From the NCBI GenBank assembly GCA_963721335.1, contig CAVRIV010000001.1, positions 124,001-188,000 on the forward strand: DNA of 64,000 bases, in the 5' to 3' direction. A program made the position numbers and the translations under genes. This document shows, piece by piece, positions 43,059 through 51,847 of this stretch. The notes below the pieces were generated by a model, which had not been told where the DNA came from, did not search any database, and saw only the letters and a program-made list of their open reading frames with translations. Position 1 is the first letter of the stretch. Every line of letters begins with the position of its first letter. The stretch is from CAVXDY01 sp963721335. GTDB taxonomy: Bacteria > Actinomycetota > Thermoleophilia > Miltoncostaeales > Miltoncostaeaceae.

Positions 43059-44162
43059 TTAGAGCGATGCGAGCGCGTCCCGCAGCCGCGTCGCCACCGC
43101 GGCGGGCGCCCCGCGCTGGAGGTAGGCCGAGCGGGCGGCGGACCCGATCGACGCCCGCAGGGCCCGATCGCCCGCCAGGCGCGCCAGCGCCGCCGCCAGC
43201 GCAGGGGCGTCGCCGGGCGGCACCAGCAGGGCGGTGCGCCCGTCGTCCAGCTCCTCCCGCGCGCCCGGGGTGTCGCCGGTCACCACCGGCCGCCCGGCGG
43301 CCATCGCCTGCCACACCTTGTTCGGCACCACCCGCGCCGCCTTGTCGCTCGTGCCGAAGACCCCGAGGCAGATCGCCGCCCCGGCCACCGCCGCGCCCAG
43401 CTCGCTCGTAGGGCACCCAGCGCTCCCAGGCCAGGCCCGCGGGGCGGTCGCGGCGCGAGCTCGGCCTCGAGCCAGGGCCCGAGCTGCCCGTCGCCGATCA
43501 GGCGCAGCGGCGGCGAGCCGGGCGCCCGGGCCGCCTCGATCACCGTCCCGACGCCGTGGAGCGGGGCCAGCTTGCCGTAGAAGAGCGCGTGGGGCGGGCC
43601 GTCGGGCTCGGGCAGGTACGGGAAGCGGTCGGGCTCGGCGCCCACGGGGACCACCACGATCCGCTCGCGCGGCACGTCGAAGCGCTCCACGAGCCAGGCG
43701 GCGCCCGTCTCGGTGTCGGCCATCACCAGGTCGGCGAGCCGCAGCGAGAGGCGGTCGATGCCGGCCAGCGCCGCGGCGCTCGCGCGGTCCGCACGGCCGC
43801 GGTCCCCGGCGAGCGTGTCGGACAGCGAGATCATCATGTCGACCACCAGCGGGACCCTCCGGGCCCGGGCCACGCACCAGGCCGGCACGGCGTCCGGCTG
43901 GGCCGGGTAGCCGGCCACGACGGCGTCCACCCGGCGCTCGCGCGCCACCTCGCGGGCCAGGCCCGCCCCAGGCCCGCGCGTAGCCGAGGCCCGCGCGCGC
44001 GAGCGGCCCGGGGCGCAGGAAGGCCCCCGCCTTGTGCCGCTGCCGCTCCCAGACCGGCCGGTGATGCTCGACCACCTCCACCCCGATCTCGCGCAGCCCC
44101 CGCACGAGCACCCGCGCGCGCGGGTAGTCCCGCTCGTAGGTTCCGAGCCACATCACGCGCAC
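43059..44162 (-). CDS. Glycosyltransferase, GT4 family (frameshifted)
   Basis: About 367 residues. The start MRVMWLGTYERDYPRARVLV is the first Rossmann strand with basic arm. RVDAVVAGYPAQPDAVPAWC, VVVPVGAEPDRFPYLP and LFYGKLAPLHGVGTVIEAA follow. The donor-site segment is VPNKVWQAMAAGRPVVTGD followed by ALLVPPGDAPALAAALARL. The usual EAMA in this region is KVWQAMA, as seen in some GT4 members. Frame changes near 44000 and 43440. Starts with GTG. The sugar and acceptor are unknown. Confidence 0.87.
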   Translation of the reverse strand: MRVMWLGTYERDYPRARVLVRGLREIGVEVVEHHRPVWERQRHKAGAFLRPGPLARAGLGYARAWGGPGPRGGARAPGGRRRGRLPGPAGRRAGLVRGPGPEGPAGGRHDDLAVRHARRGPRPCGPRERRGAGRHRPPLAAARRPGDGRHRDGRRLARGALRRAARADRGGPRGRRARPLPVPARARRPAPRALLRQAGPAPRRRDGDRGGPGARLAAAAPDRRRAARALARGRARAATAPRAWPGSAGCPTSELGAAVAGAAICLGVFGTSDKAARVVPNKVWQAMAAGRPVVTGDTPGAREELDDGRTALLVPPGDAPALAAALARLAGDRALRASIGSAARSAYLQRGAPAAVATRLRDALASL

Positions 44163-44181
44163 GACGAGCCGCCCGGAGCGC

Positions 44182-45136
44182 TCAGCGGATGACGCGCTCG
44201 ACCCGCGAGCGGGCCTCGTCGTCCTGGGGTCGCAGGTGGTACCGCTGGATCATCTCGCTCACCAGCCCGATCGTGAACAGCTGGACGCCCACCACGATCA
44301 GCAGCACCCCGAGCAGCAGGAGCGGCCGGTTGCCGATGCCCTCGCCCGTGAGCCGCAGGATCGCGAGGTAGGCGCAGATGACGATGCCGACGGCGATGCA
44401 GCAGCATCCCGAGCGCCGCCGAACAGGTGCATCGGGCGCTGCCGGAAGCGGCCGACGAAGAGGATCGTGAGCAGGTCGAGGAAGCCGCGCACGTAGCGCT
44501 CGAGGCCGTACTTGCTGCTCCCGAAGGCCGCGCGGGCGGTGGTTGACCGGCATCTCGCTCACCCGGAAGCCCTCGTTGGCCGCCAGCACCGGGATGTAGC
44601 GGTACTGGTCGCCGGTGAGCGCCAGGGAGCGGACGACCTCGGCCCGGTAGGCCTTGAACCCGCAGTTCAGGTCGTGCAGGCGGGACGCCGGACATGCGCG
44701 ACGGTCACGCCGTTGAACACCCGGGACGCCGCGCGCTTGCTCCAGGAGTCCTGGCGCTCGCGCTTCCAGCCGCTGACCAGGTCGGCGCCGGCCTCGAGCT
44801 CGGCCAGCAGCCGTGGGATCTCGGCCGGGTCGTCCTGAAGGTCCCCGTCGATGGTGACGATGGCGTCGCCCGCGCCTCGCGGAAGCCCGCCATGAGGGCC
44901 GCGGCCTTGCCGAAGTTGCGCCGCAGGCGAACGACGGCGATCTCGGGCTCGGCGGCGGCCAGGTCGGCGAGGACCTCGGACGTGCCGTCGGTCGACCCGT
45001 CGTCCACGAACAGGACCTCGGTCCGGCGGCCGAGGGTCCGGAGCACCGCCAGCAGCTCCTCCGCCAGGGGTCGCACCGACTCGCGCTCGTTGTAGACCGG
45101 GATGACCACCGAGACGAAGGCGAGGCGTGCGGCCAC
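44182..45136 (-). CDS. Polyprenyl-phosphate glycosyltransferase, GT2 (DPM1/GtrB-like), frameshifted
   Basis: GTG at 45136, then FVSVVIPVYNERESV, VLFVDDGSTDGTSEVL and NFGKAAALMAGF, followed by VTIDGDLQDDPAEIP and DLVSGWKRERQDS: the full GT2 set of polyprenol-phosphate mannose/glucose synthases. The C-terminal part has DLNCGFKAYRAEV, then two hydrophobic segments near GIVICAYLAILRL and LLLLGVLLIVVGVQLFTIG. Breaks occur near 44875, 44690, 44540 and 44410. It would make a lipid-linked sugar for the GT-C enzymes (DUF2079 and PIG-V-like) further along the same operon, a coherent pathway. Confidence 0.9.
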
Positions 45137-45145
45137 CGGTTCCGA

Positions 45146-46860
45146 CTATAGCCGGGGGGCGGAGGCGACCCGGCGGCGGGGCCGCGCGGTGGCGCGGCCC
45201 TTGCGGGCGCGCAGCAGGACGTGCCGGGTCATGGTCCACACGCAGGCGATGACCAGCGTCGCCGCGATCGGCCCCACCGCCCCGCGCGCGCCGCCGGTGG
45301 TGGTCACCACCAGGTACCACGCCGCGAAGATCGGGTTGGAGTCGAGGTGGCCCGACATGTTCAGGATCAGGGCGAGGATCGGCAGGGCGGCCACGACGGC
45401 CAGGGCGAGCAGGTGCCAGGGCCGCCGCGCGGCGGGGGCCACCGCCGCCGCGTGCGCCGCGGGGAGGGCCAGGACCAGGGCGAAGGGGCTCACGATCCAC
45501 AGCACGCACCAGCACGACGCCGAGCGCCACCAGCGCCGCGGTGCCCTCGGCGGCCCGGGTGACGTCGAGGCGGCGTGCCCGCCGTCCCGTCCACACCGAC
45601 GCGAGCACTCCGGCCGCGACGGCCACCACCAGGCCCAGGGCGGCCGCGGCTCCGAAGCGGGCCTCGGCCGGAAGGGGCGGCACCCCCGCCGCCGGGCGCG
45701 GGAGCAGGCCGCCCAGGGCCAGCAGGTAGGCGACCGCGAGGGCCCCGAGCAGCGGGAGGGCCCGCAGGGCGACCGCGCGGATCCCGGGGACGAGGGGCAC
45801 GCGGGCGCGGCGCAGCCCCGCGGCGGCGTCGACCGCCAGCGCCAGCACCGGCAGGGCGAGGAGCAGCAGCGCGAGGCGCGTCGCCGTGGGCCGCAGGCGC
45901 TTTCCCGCCAGCTCCAGGCCGCCGTCGGCGCTGGGCACCCGCGCGGTGGAGTCCAGGGCGCCCAGGAGGTCGTTGGCCGCGTTCGCCACCAGCTCCATCC
46001 GCTCCGCCGTGGGCGCGGGCGCCGGGGAGAGCGGGGAGTCGGGCCGGCCGGAGAGCGTCACGGCGGAGAGGCCCAGGGCGATGGCGGCGCCCTGGTCGCC
46101 GAAGGTCTGCGGCACGGCGAGCCCGAGGAGCTGGTCGACCAGCGACGGGCTGGCGTCGGCGCGCCCCCCGGCGCGCCCGATGGCGCGCTCGGCGAAGGGC
46201 GCGAGCCCGGCGGACTGCCGGTCGGTGCGCCCGCGAATCCAGACGTGGACGCGGTCGCCCTGCGCATCCCCCGGGCCGTCCAGGACGATCGCCGCCTCCA
46301 GCGGGAACGACGAGAAGCGGCGCAGGAACCACCGGGTGCCGGCGTTCCCCACCGTGTTGCCGTCGACCGAGACGAACAGGTGGGGGCGCTCGTGCCGCGT
46401 CGTGGCCGAGGCGCGCGCCAGGCGCAGCATCACGGCCGTGGCGCTGGCCCCTCCCGAGACGCCCGCCGGGGTGTCACGGGGCGCGAGGACCACGATGCCG
46501 GGCAGCGGGCGCAGGCCGCCGGAGCCGGGGACGACGAGGTAGACGTTCCGGAGGGAGACGCGATCGCCGTCCGCGTTGGCGACCAGGTCCTGGGTCTGCA
46601 CACGGCCCGCGCCCCCGGGCACCTGGGCCAGCTGCCCCTTCACCCATTGGGCCGCCTGCAGGTCGGCGTCGGACCCCGCCGGGCGGTCGGGCGCGATGGC
46701 GGTGAGCTGGTCCGAGAGCTCCAGCGTGCCCTGCCCGTCGATGTCCGACGGCAGCACCGGCTCGGCGCCCCGTGTCGGGGGTCTCCAGGGTGAGCAGCGC
46801 GACGATGAGCGCGACGCCCGCGACCAGCCAGCAGGTGCGATAGAGGCGGACGTTCAGCAC
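45146..46860 (-). CDS. M28-like protein fused to a polytopic membrane domain; metal ligands lost
   Basis: About 570 residues from ATG at 46860. A membrane segment (LYRTCWLVAGVALIVALL) leads to an extracytoplasmic domain with M28-peptidase layout: ELSDQLTAIAPDRPAGSDAD, VYLVVPGSGG, IVVLAPRDTPAGVSGGASAT and HLFVSVDGNTVGNAGTRWFL. In active M28 enzymes these places hold the metal ligands (HxD, GAxDNxSG, EE), but here His, Asp and both Glu are replaced. The C-terminal half has about eight helices, an arrangement like GAA1-type GPI transamidase subunits. Two frame changes, near 46770 and 45500. First gene of the minus-strand glycan operon. Confidence 0.72.
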
Positions 46861-46894
46861 GGTGAGCGACCGCCGAGGGCGCGGCGGTGGAGGG

Positions 46895-46900
46895 TAGAGT
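46895..46900 (+). promoter_or_regulatory. Possible -10 box of the trehalose operon
   Basis: TAGAGT lies in the 95-bp gap between the divergent M28-like gene and treT, 55 bp before the GTG at 46956. It would give a leader of about 50 nt. Confidence 0.3.
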
Positions 46901-46955
46901 GTCGCACGAATCGGGCCGGCCCTGGGCCGGCGTCGCCGCCCCGGGGGTACCGCAC

Positions 46956-48194
46956 GTGATCCGAAGCGTCAACGTCGGGCGCAAGTCGCTGGCCGACTAC
47001 CACAGCATCGTCTCGCGCGATCTGATGGCCGACATCCGGGCGCTGGCCGGCCCGCTCGAGGGAAAGCGCGTGCTTCACGTGAACGCCACCAACTTCGGCG
47101 GCGGCGTCGCGGAGATCCTCTACAGCCTCGTCCCCCTCATGAACGACGCGGGGCTTGCGGCCGAATGGAAGTTCATGTTCGGGCGGGATGACTTCTTCCA
47201 CGTCACCAAGACGATCCACAACTCCCTCCAGGGGGACCCGCGCGAGCTGACGGACGAGGACAAGGCGGTCTTCGAGAAGTACAACCTGATGAACGTGGGC
47301 GGGCTCACGGACGACTATGACTTCATCGTGATCCACGATCCGCAGCCGGCCGCGTTCCGGATGCATGCCGCCGACAACGGCGCGAAGTGGATCTGGCGCT
47401 GCCACATCGACCTGTCGAGCCCCAACCCGCAGGTGCTCGACTTCCTGCTGCCGATGCTCGAGGGCTACGACCTGTCGGTGTTCCACATGGCGCAGTACAT
47501 TCCGCCGGGGGACCGCGTGCCGGACCCGGTCGTGATGCCGCCGGCGATCGACCCCCTGTCGCCGAAGAACATGTCGCTCTCCCCCGAGGACGCCGCCTAC
47601 ATCGTCGACCAGTTCGGCTTGGACATCGAGCGGCCGCTGATGCTGCAGGTGTCGCGGTTCGACCCCTGGAAGGACCCGCTGGGGGTGATCGACGCCTACC
47701 GGATCGTGAAGGAGCGGTTCCCCGAGCTCCAGCTCGCCCTGGTGGGGTCGATGGCCAGCGACGACCCGGAGGGCTGGGAGTTCTTCCAGCGCACGATGGA
47801 TTACGCCGGCGACGACCAGGACATCTACATCCTGTCGAACCTGAACAACGTGGGTGCGGTGGAGGTCAACGCCTTCCAGACGCACGCCGACGTGGTGCTG
47901 CAGAAGTCCATCAAGGAGGGCTTCGGCCTGACCGTCACCGAGGCGCTCTGGAAGGCGCGCCCGACGGTGGCCGGCAACGTGGGCGGCATCCCGCTCCAGA
48001 TCGCGGACGGCCAGACCGGCTTTCTCGTGAGCTCGCCCGAGGAGGCCGCCGCGCGCTGCATCGAGATCCTGAGCGACCCGGAGACCGCGCGGGCGATGGC
48101 GCGCCGCGGCAAGCAGCACGTGCGTCACGATTTCCTGACGCCGCGGCTGCTGCGCGACTGGCTCGGGATCTTCACGCGCCTCTCGGAGGGGTGA
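46956..48194 (+). CDS. treT: Trehalose synthase, TreT type (GT4)
   Basis: Joins the glucosyl unit of a nucleotide sugar with free glucose to make trehalose, reversibly. The 412-residue frame has SLADYHSIVSRDLM near the N-terminus, VLHVNATNFGGGVAEILYSL (acceptor side), WKFMFGRDDFFHVTKTIHN and FIVIHDPQPAAF. KWIWRCHIDLSSPNPQV, VSRFDPWKDPLGVIDAYR and QKSIKEGFGLTVTEALWK (the EGFGLTVxE donor motif) complete the TreT signature. GTG at 46956 with a G-rich stretch eight bases before is preferred; in-frame GTGs at 46887 and 46899 would add residues. Intact. Followed eight bases later by the GT20 gene. Confidence 0.92.
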   Translation: MIRSVNVGRKSLADYHSIVSRDLMADIRALAGPLEGKRVLHVNATNFGGGVAEILYSLVPLMNDAGLAAEWKFMFGRDDFFHVTKTIHNSLQGDPRELTDEDKAVFEKYNLMNVGGLTDDYDFIVIHDPQPAAFRMHAADNGAKWIWRCHIDLSSPNPQVLDFLLPMLEGYDLSVFHMAQYIPPGDRVPDPVVMPPAIDPLSPKNMSLSPEDAAYIVDQFGLDIERPLMLQVSRFDPWKDPLGVIDAYRIVKERFPELQLALVGSMASDDPEGWEFFQRTMDYAGDDQDIYILSNLNNVGAVEVNAFQTHADVVLQKSIKEGFGLTVTEALWKARPTVAGNVGGIPLQIADGQTGFLVSSPEEAAARCIEILSDPETARAMARRGKQHVRHDFLTPRLLRDWLGIFTRLSEG

Positions 48195-48201
48195 GCAGGC
48201 T

Positions 48202-49695
48202 GTGGGACGTCGCAGGGCGCCGCTGATCCTGGTCTCCAACCGCGGCCCCCTGACCTTCTCGCGCGGGCCGGACGGCGAGCTGCGGCACGAGCGGGGCGGA
48301 GGCGGCCTGGTCACGGCGCTCCTGGGGCTCACGGAGCACACGCCCGCCCTGTGGATCTCGGCGGCCATCTCGGAGGCCGAGGAGGAGATGTCGCGGGTGG
48401 CCGGGGGCGGCAGCTTCCCCATGCCCGACCTCGGCGTGGACACGCGCGGGCGCTTCGTGACGATCGACCCCGAGACCTACCACGACTACTACAACGTGGT
48501 CGCCAACCCCATGCTCTGGTTCATCCAGCACTACCTCTGGGACCTGAGCAACGCCCCCGACATCCGCCGCGAGGAGCTGCTGGCCTGGGAGCACGGCTAC
48601 CTCGCCGCCAACCGCGCGTTCGCCGAGGCGGTCAACGAGGAGCTGGAGGAGGACCCGGAGCGGGTCGTGATGCTGCACGACTACCACCTCTACACGGCCC
48701 CCGAGACCATCCGCGAGGCGCACCCGAACGCGTTCCTGCACTTCTTCGTGCACATCCCGTGGAGCCAGTCGGACTACTGGCGCATCCTGCCCAGCAGGGT
48801 GCGCGAGGCGATCCTGCGCGGGATGCTGGCCAACGACATCATCGCCTTCCACACCTGGCGGTACGGCCGCAACTTCCTGCTCTGCTGCGAGGAGCTGCTC
48901 GACCTGCGGGTCGACTACGCCCGCAGCCAGGTCCGCTGGCAGGGGCGCGACGTGTGGGTGCGCTCCTACCCGATCTCGGTCAACGCGCCGATGTTCGAGG
49001 AGCTCGCGCGGAGCCCCGAGGTGAAGGAGGAGGAGGGCCCGATGCTGCGGCGCCGGCGCCAGCACCTGATCGTGCGCGTGGACCGCACCGACCTCTCGAA
49101 GAACACGCTGCGCGGCTTCAAGGCGTACGACATCTTCCTGGACCGCCACCCCGAGTTCCACGAGGACATCACGTTCTTCGCCCTCCTTCAGCCCTCGCGC
49201 CAGGACGTGGACGAGTACGTCGAGTACCTGGCGAGGATCCGCGACGTGGTGAGCCACATCAACACCAAGCACGGCAACACGGACTGGATGCCGATCGACC
49301 TGCGCATCGAGAGCAACATCCACCGGGCCGTCGCGGCCTACAAGCACTACGACGTGCTGCTGGTGAACCCCATCTACGACGGGATGAACCTGATCGCCAA
49401 GGAGGCCCCGCTCGTCAACGAGCGGAACGGGGTGATGATCCTGTCCGAGAACGCCGGGGCGCACGAGGAGCTGGGGTCCTTCGCGATCACGATCAACCCC
49501 TTCGACGTGGAGGCCCAGGCCGAGGCGTTCCACATGGCGCTGACGATGCCGGTGGACGAGCGCGCCGGCCGCCTCGAGGAGATCAAGCGGATCGTGCGCG
49601 AGAACGACGTCGGCAAGTGGCTGTCGGCCCAGCAGGAGGACATCGCGCGCAAGCGCTCGGCTGACCGGCGCCGGTCGCAGCGGGCCAAGGCGTGA
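48202..49695 (+). CDS. GT20-family protein, probable trehalose-6-phosphate synthase
   Basis: A 497-residue intact enzyme. Residues used by OtsA are kept: Arg in LVSNRGPL, the GGGGLV loop, Asp in MLHDYHLY, His in FFVHIPWS, Arg and Lys in VDRTDLSKN, Asp and Glu in DGMNLIAKEA. The consensus around the phosphate-binding Arg/Lys is normally DRLDYxKG; here Gly is replaced by Asn and the segment continues TLRGFKAYD, a visible departure. GTG at 48202 follows GGAGGGG. It shares an operon with treT, giving two different trehalose routes side by side. No otsB phosphatase is in the window, so a different product is also possible. Confidence 0.85.
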   Translation: MGRRRAPLILVSNRGPLTFSRGPDGELRHERGGGGLVTALLGLTEHTPALWISAAISEAEEEMSRVAGGGSFPMPDLGVDTRGRFVTIDPETYHDYYNVVANPMLWFIQHYLWDLSNAPDIRREELLAWEHGYLAANRAFAEAVNEELEEDPERVVMLHDYHLYTAPETIREAHPNAFLHFFVHIPWSQSDYWRILPSRVREAILRGMLANDIIAFHTWRYGRNFLLCCEELLDLRVDYARSQVRWQGRDVWVRSYPISVNAPMFEELARSPEVKEEEGPMLRRRRQHLIVRVDRTDLSKNTLRGFKAYDIFLDRHPEFHEDITFFALLQPSRQDVDEYVEYLARIRDVVSHINTKHGNTDWMPIDLRIESNIHRAVAAYKHYDVLLVNPIYDGMNLIAKEAPLVNERNGVMILSENAGAHEELGSFAITINPFDVEAQAEAFHMALTMPVDERAGRLEEIKRIVRENDVGKWLSAQQEDIARKRSADRRRSQRAKA

Positions 49696-50156
49696 GCGCC
49701 GACGAGCTGACCCACCTCGACGCCCGCGGGCAGGCGCGGATGGTCGGGGTGGGCCACAAGCCCCCGGTCGCGCGGCGGGCGGTGGCCGAGGCGGTGGTGC
49801 GGATGGCGCCGGCCACGGCCCGCGCGATGTCCGACGGCGAGCTCCCGAAGGGCGACGCCGCCGCCGTGGCCCGCGTCGCCGGGATCATGGCCGCCAAGCG
49901 GACGCCCGAGCTGATCGCCCTGTGCCACCCGCTGCCCATCGAGCGCGTGGGGATCGAGGTGGCCATCGACGCCGAGGCCGGCGAGGTGCGCATCACCGGC
50001 GAGGTCGAGACCATCGCCCGCACCGGCGTCGAGATGGAGGCCCTGACGGCCGTGTCGGTGGCCGCGTTGAACGTGTACGACATGGTGAAGGGCATCGACA
50101 AGGGTGTCGTGGTGGAGGGGATCCGGCTGCTGGAGAAGACGAAGGCCGCGCCGTGA
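49692..50156 (+). CDS. moaC: Cyclic pyranopterin monophosphate synthase
   Basis: Second enzyme of molybdenum cofactor synthesis. The 154-residue intact frame has the MoaC pattern: the Arg/Lys-rich ATARAMSDGELPKGDAAAVA, then GIMAAKRTPELIALCHPLPI with the catalytic His-Pro, VRITGEVETIARTGVEMEAL and ALNVYDMVKGIDKGVVVEGI with the catalytic Lys. It starts with GTG inside the GT20 stop (GTGA) and ends with the same kind of overlap into moaB, so it is part of the trehalose transcript. No other Mo-cofactor gene except moaB is near. Confidence 0.95.
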   Translation: MSADELTHLDARGQARMVGVGHKPPVARRAVAEAVVRMAPATARAMSDGELPKGDAAAVARVAGIMAAKRTPELIALCHPLPIERVGIEVAIDAEAGEVRITGEVETIARTGVEMEALTAVSVAALNVYDMVKGIDKGVVVEGIRLLEKTKAAP

Positions 50157-50689
50157 GCCGGACGGCCCTGCGGGTGGTGGTGATCACCGTCTCCGACCGC
50201 TCGGCGGCCGGGGAGCGCGAGGACCGCTCCGGCCCCGTGCTGGTCGAGGCCGTCGAGGCGTCGGGGGCCGAGGTGGTGCTGCGGGAGGTGGTGCCCGACG
50301 ACGAGCACGGCCTGACGACGCTGCTGCAGACCCTGTGCGACGCCCCCGCCTCGCCCGACCTCATCCTCACCACCGGCGGCACCGGGGTGGGCCCGCGCGA
50401 CCGCACGCCCGAGGCCACGCGGGCGGCCTGTCAGCGCATGGTGCCCGGCATCGCCGAGACCCTGCGCGCCCGGTCGCTGGCCGTGACCCCGCACGCGATG
50501 CTGTCGCGGGGCGAGGCCGGGGTGCGGGGCACGACGCTGATCGTGAACCTGCCCGGCTCCCCCGGCGGTGCGCGCGACGGCTGGGAGGTGGTGGCGCCGG
50601 TGGCCGGCCACGCGTCCTCGCAGCTCCGGGGTGGAGACCATCCCGCGGGACCACCCGCGCCCGTTGGAGCGCCCCCACCCGGAGAGTAG
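50153..50689 (+). CDS. moaB: Molybdopterin adenylyltransferase/MoaB-like protein
   Basis: MoeA/MogA-type fold, about 178 residues. RVVVITVSDRSAAGEREDRSG is the first strand and loop, LILTTGGTGVGPRDRTPEAT is the family signature binding molybdopterin, followed by MVPGIAETLRARSL and GTTLIVNLPGSPGGARDGWE. The last 25 residues (GGDHPAGPPAPVGAPPPGE) may be shifted, but GDH near the end fits the family. MoaB and MogA cannot be separated safely from sequence alone. The stop codon overlaps the -10 box of the next transcription unit. Confidence 0.9.
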   Translation: MSRTALRVVVITVSDRSAAGEREDRSGPVLVEAVEASGAEVVLREVVPDDEHGLTTLLQTLCDAPASPDLILTTGGTGVGPRDRTPEATRAACQRMVPGIAETLRARSLAVTPHAMLSRGEAGVRGTTLIVNLPGSPGGARDGWEVVAPVAGHASSQLRGGDHPAGPPAPVGAPPPGE

Positions 50690-50692
50690 TTT
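50664..50692 (+). promoter_or_regulatory. Promoter of the LLM/glycan unit (-35 TTGGAG, -10 TAGTTT)
   Basis: TTGGAG (50664-50669) and TAGTTT (50687-50692) are 17 bp apart, and the ATG follows six bases after the -10 box with no ribosome site. This is the clearest leaderless promoter in the window and it lies inside the 3' end of moaB. Confidence 0.65.
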
Positions 50693-50698
50693 GCCGCC

Positions 50699-51847
50699 AT
50701 GGCGGCGAGCCCGGGCCTCGAGCTGTCGGCGATGGGCGCGGTGCGCCCGCCGGCCGACGCCGTGGTGAAGGCGGCCCAGCGGCGGGAGCAGCAGGGCTTC
50801 GACGCGATCTGGTGGGCGGACCACCTGCTGCACTGGTTCCCCCTGTCCATCTGGACGCCCGACCTGGTGCCGCAGGCCGCGGCGGGCCAGCGCAGCCCGC
50901 ACGTGTGGTTCGACCCCGTGCCCGTGGTCGCGGCCGCGGCGGCGGCCACGCGCGAGGTGCGGCTCGGGATCGGGGTGACGGACCTCGTGCGGCGCCACCC
51001 GGCGTCGCTCGCCCAGACCGCCCTCACCCTGGACCACCTGACCGGCGGCCGGTTCGTGCTCGGCGTGGGTGCCGGCGAGGCCCTCAACCTCTCGCCCTTC
51101 GGCCTCGCCAACGCCCGCCCGCTCAGCCGGCTGGACGAGGGCCTGGAGGTGATGCGCCTGCTGATGACCGAGGACGAGCCGATCGACTTCGAGGGCGAGC
51201 ACTTCCGGCTCCGCGGGGCGACCCTCGGGCTGCGGCCGCTGGGCGACCGCCCGCCGCCGGTATGGGTGGCCGCCCACCGGCCGCGCGGCCTGGAGGTCGT
51301 GGGCCGGCGCGCCGACGGATGGCTGCCACTCGCCACCGATCCCGGGCAGTACGCCGGGATGCTCGCCGCCGTGCGGGCCGCGGCGAGCGCCGCGGGGCGC
51401 GAGGCCGGCGCCGTGACGCCCGGCCTCTACGCACGGATCGTGGTGACCGAGAGCCGCGAGGCCGCGGAGGCCGCCATCGACGGCTCCCTGCTGATGCGCT
51501 TCATCGCGCTCACACGCCCCGCCGAGGCCTACACGGCGCGGGGCGCCGAGCACCCGCTGGGCGAGGGGGCCTTCGGGCTCACGTCCTTCCTGCCCACGGG
51601 CTACGACCGCGAGCAGGCGCTGGCGCTGGCCGCGGCCGTGCCGGTGGAGGTCGTGCGCGACAGCGTCGTGTACGGCACGCCCGACGAGGTGGCCGCGACC
51701 ATCGCGGAGTTCGTCGCGGTCGGCGCCCGGCACGTGCAGCTCACCAACATGACCCCGCTCGCGGCGCCCGAGCTCGCCGCGTCCAGCGAGGCGCTGCTGG
51801 CCGATGCCGTCGCGGCGCTCCGCGCCGAGGCCCCGGCGGTGAGGTGA
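50699..51847 (+). CDS. LLM-class F420/flavin-dependent oxidoreductase
   Basis: A 382-residue intact luciferase-like TIM barrel. ELSAMGAVRPPADAVVKAA, GFDAIWWADHLLHWFPLSIW, RLGIGVTDLVRRHPASLAQTALTLDHLTGG (split here only for reading) and VLGVGAGEALNLSPFG are segments of the F420-dependent branch. The branch includes methylene-tetrahydromethanopterin reductase-like and phthiodiolone ketoreductase-like enzymes. The GEAL-N-PFG loop is common in that group. PPPVWVAAHRPRGLEVVGR is the expected C-terminal strand. Its own promoter and a GTGA overlap to the next gene make it the head of the long plus-strand unit. Substrate unknown. Confidence 0.9.
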   Translation: MAASPGLELSAMGAVRPPADAVVKAAQRREQQGFDAIWWADHLLHWFPLSIWTPDLVPQAAAGQRSPHVWFDPVPVVAAAAAATREVRLGIGVTDLVRRHPASLAQTALTLDHLTGGRFVLGVGAGEALNLSPFGLANARPLSRLDEGLEVMRLLMTEDEPIDFEGEHFRLRGATLGLRPLGDRPPPVWVAAHRPRGLEVVGRRADGWLPLATDPGQYAGMLAAVRAAASAAGREAGAVTPGLYARIVVTESREAAEAAIDGSLLMRFIALTRPAEAYTARGAEHPLGEGAFGLTSFLPTGYDREQALALAAAVPVEVVRDSVVYGTPDEVAATIAEFVAVGARHVQLTNMTPLAAPELAASSEALLADAVAALRAEAPAVR

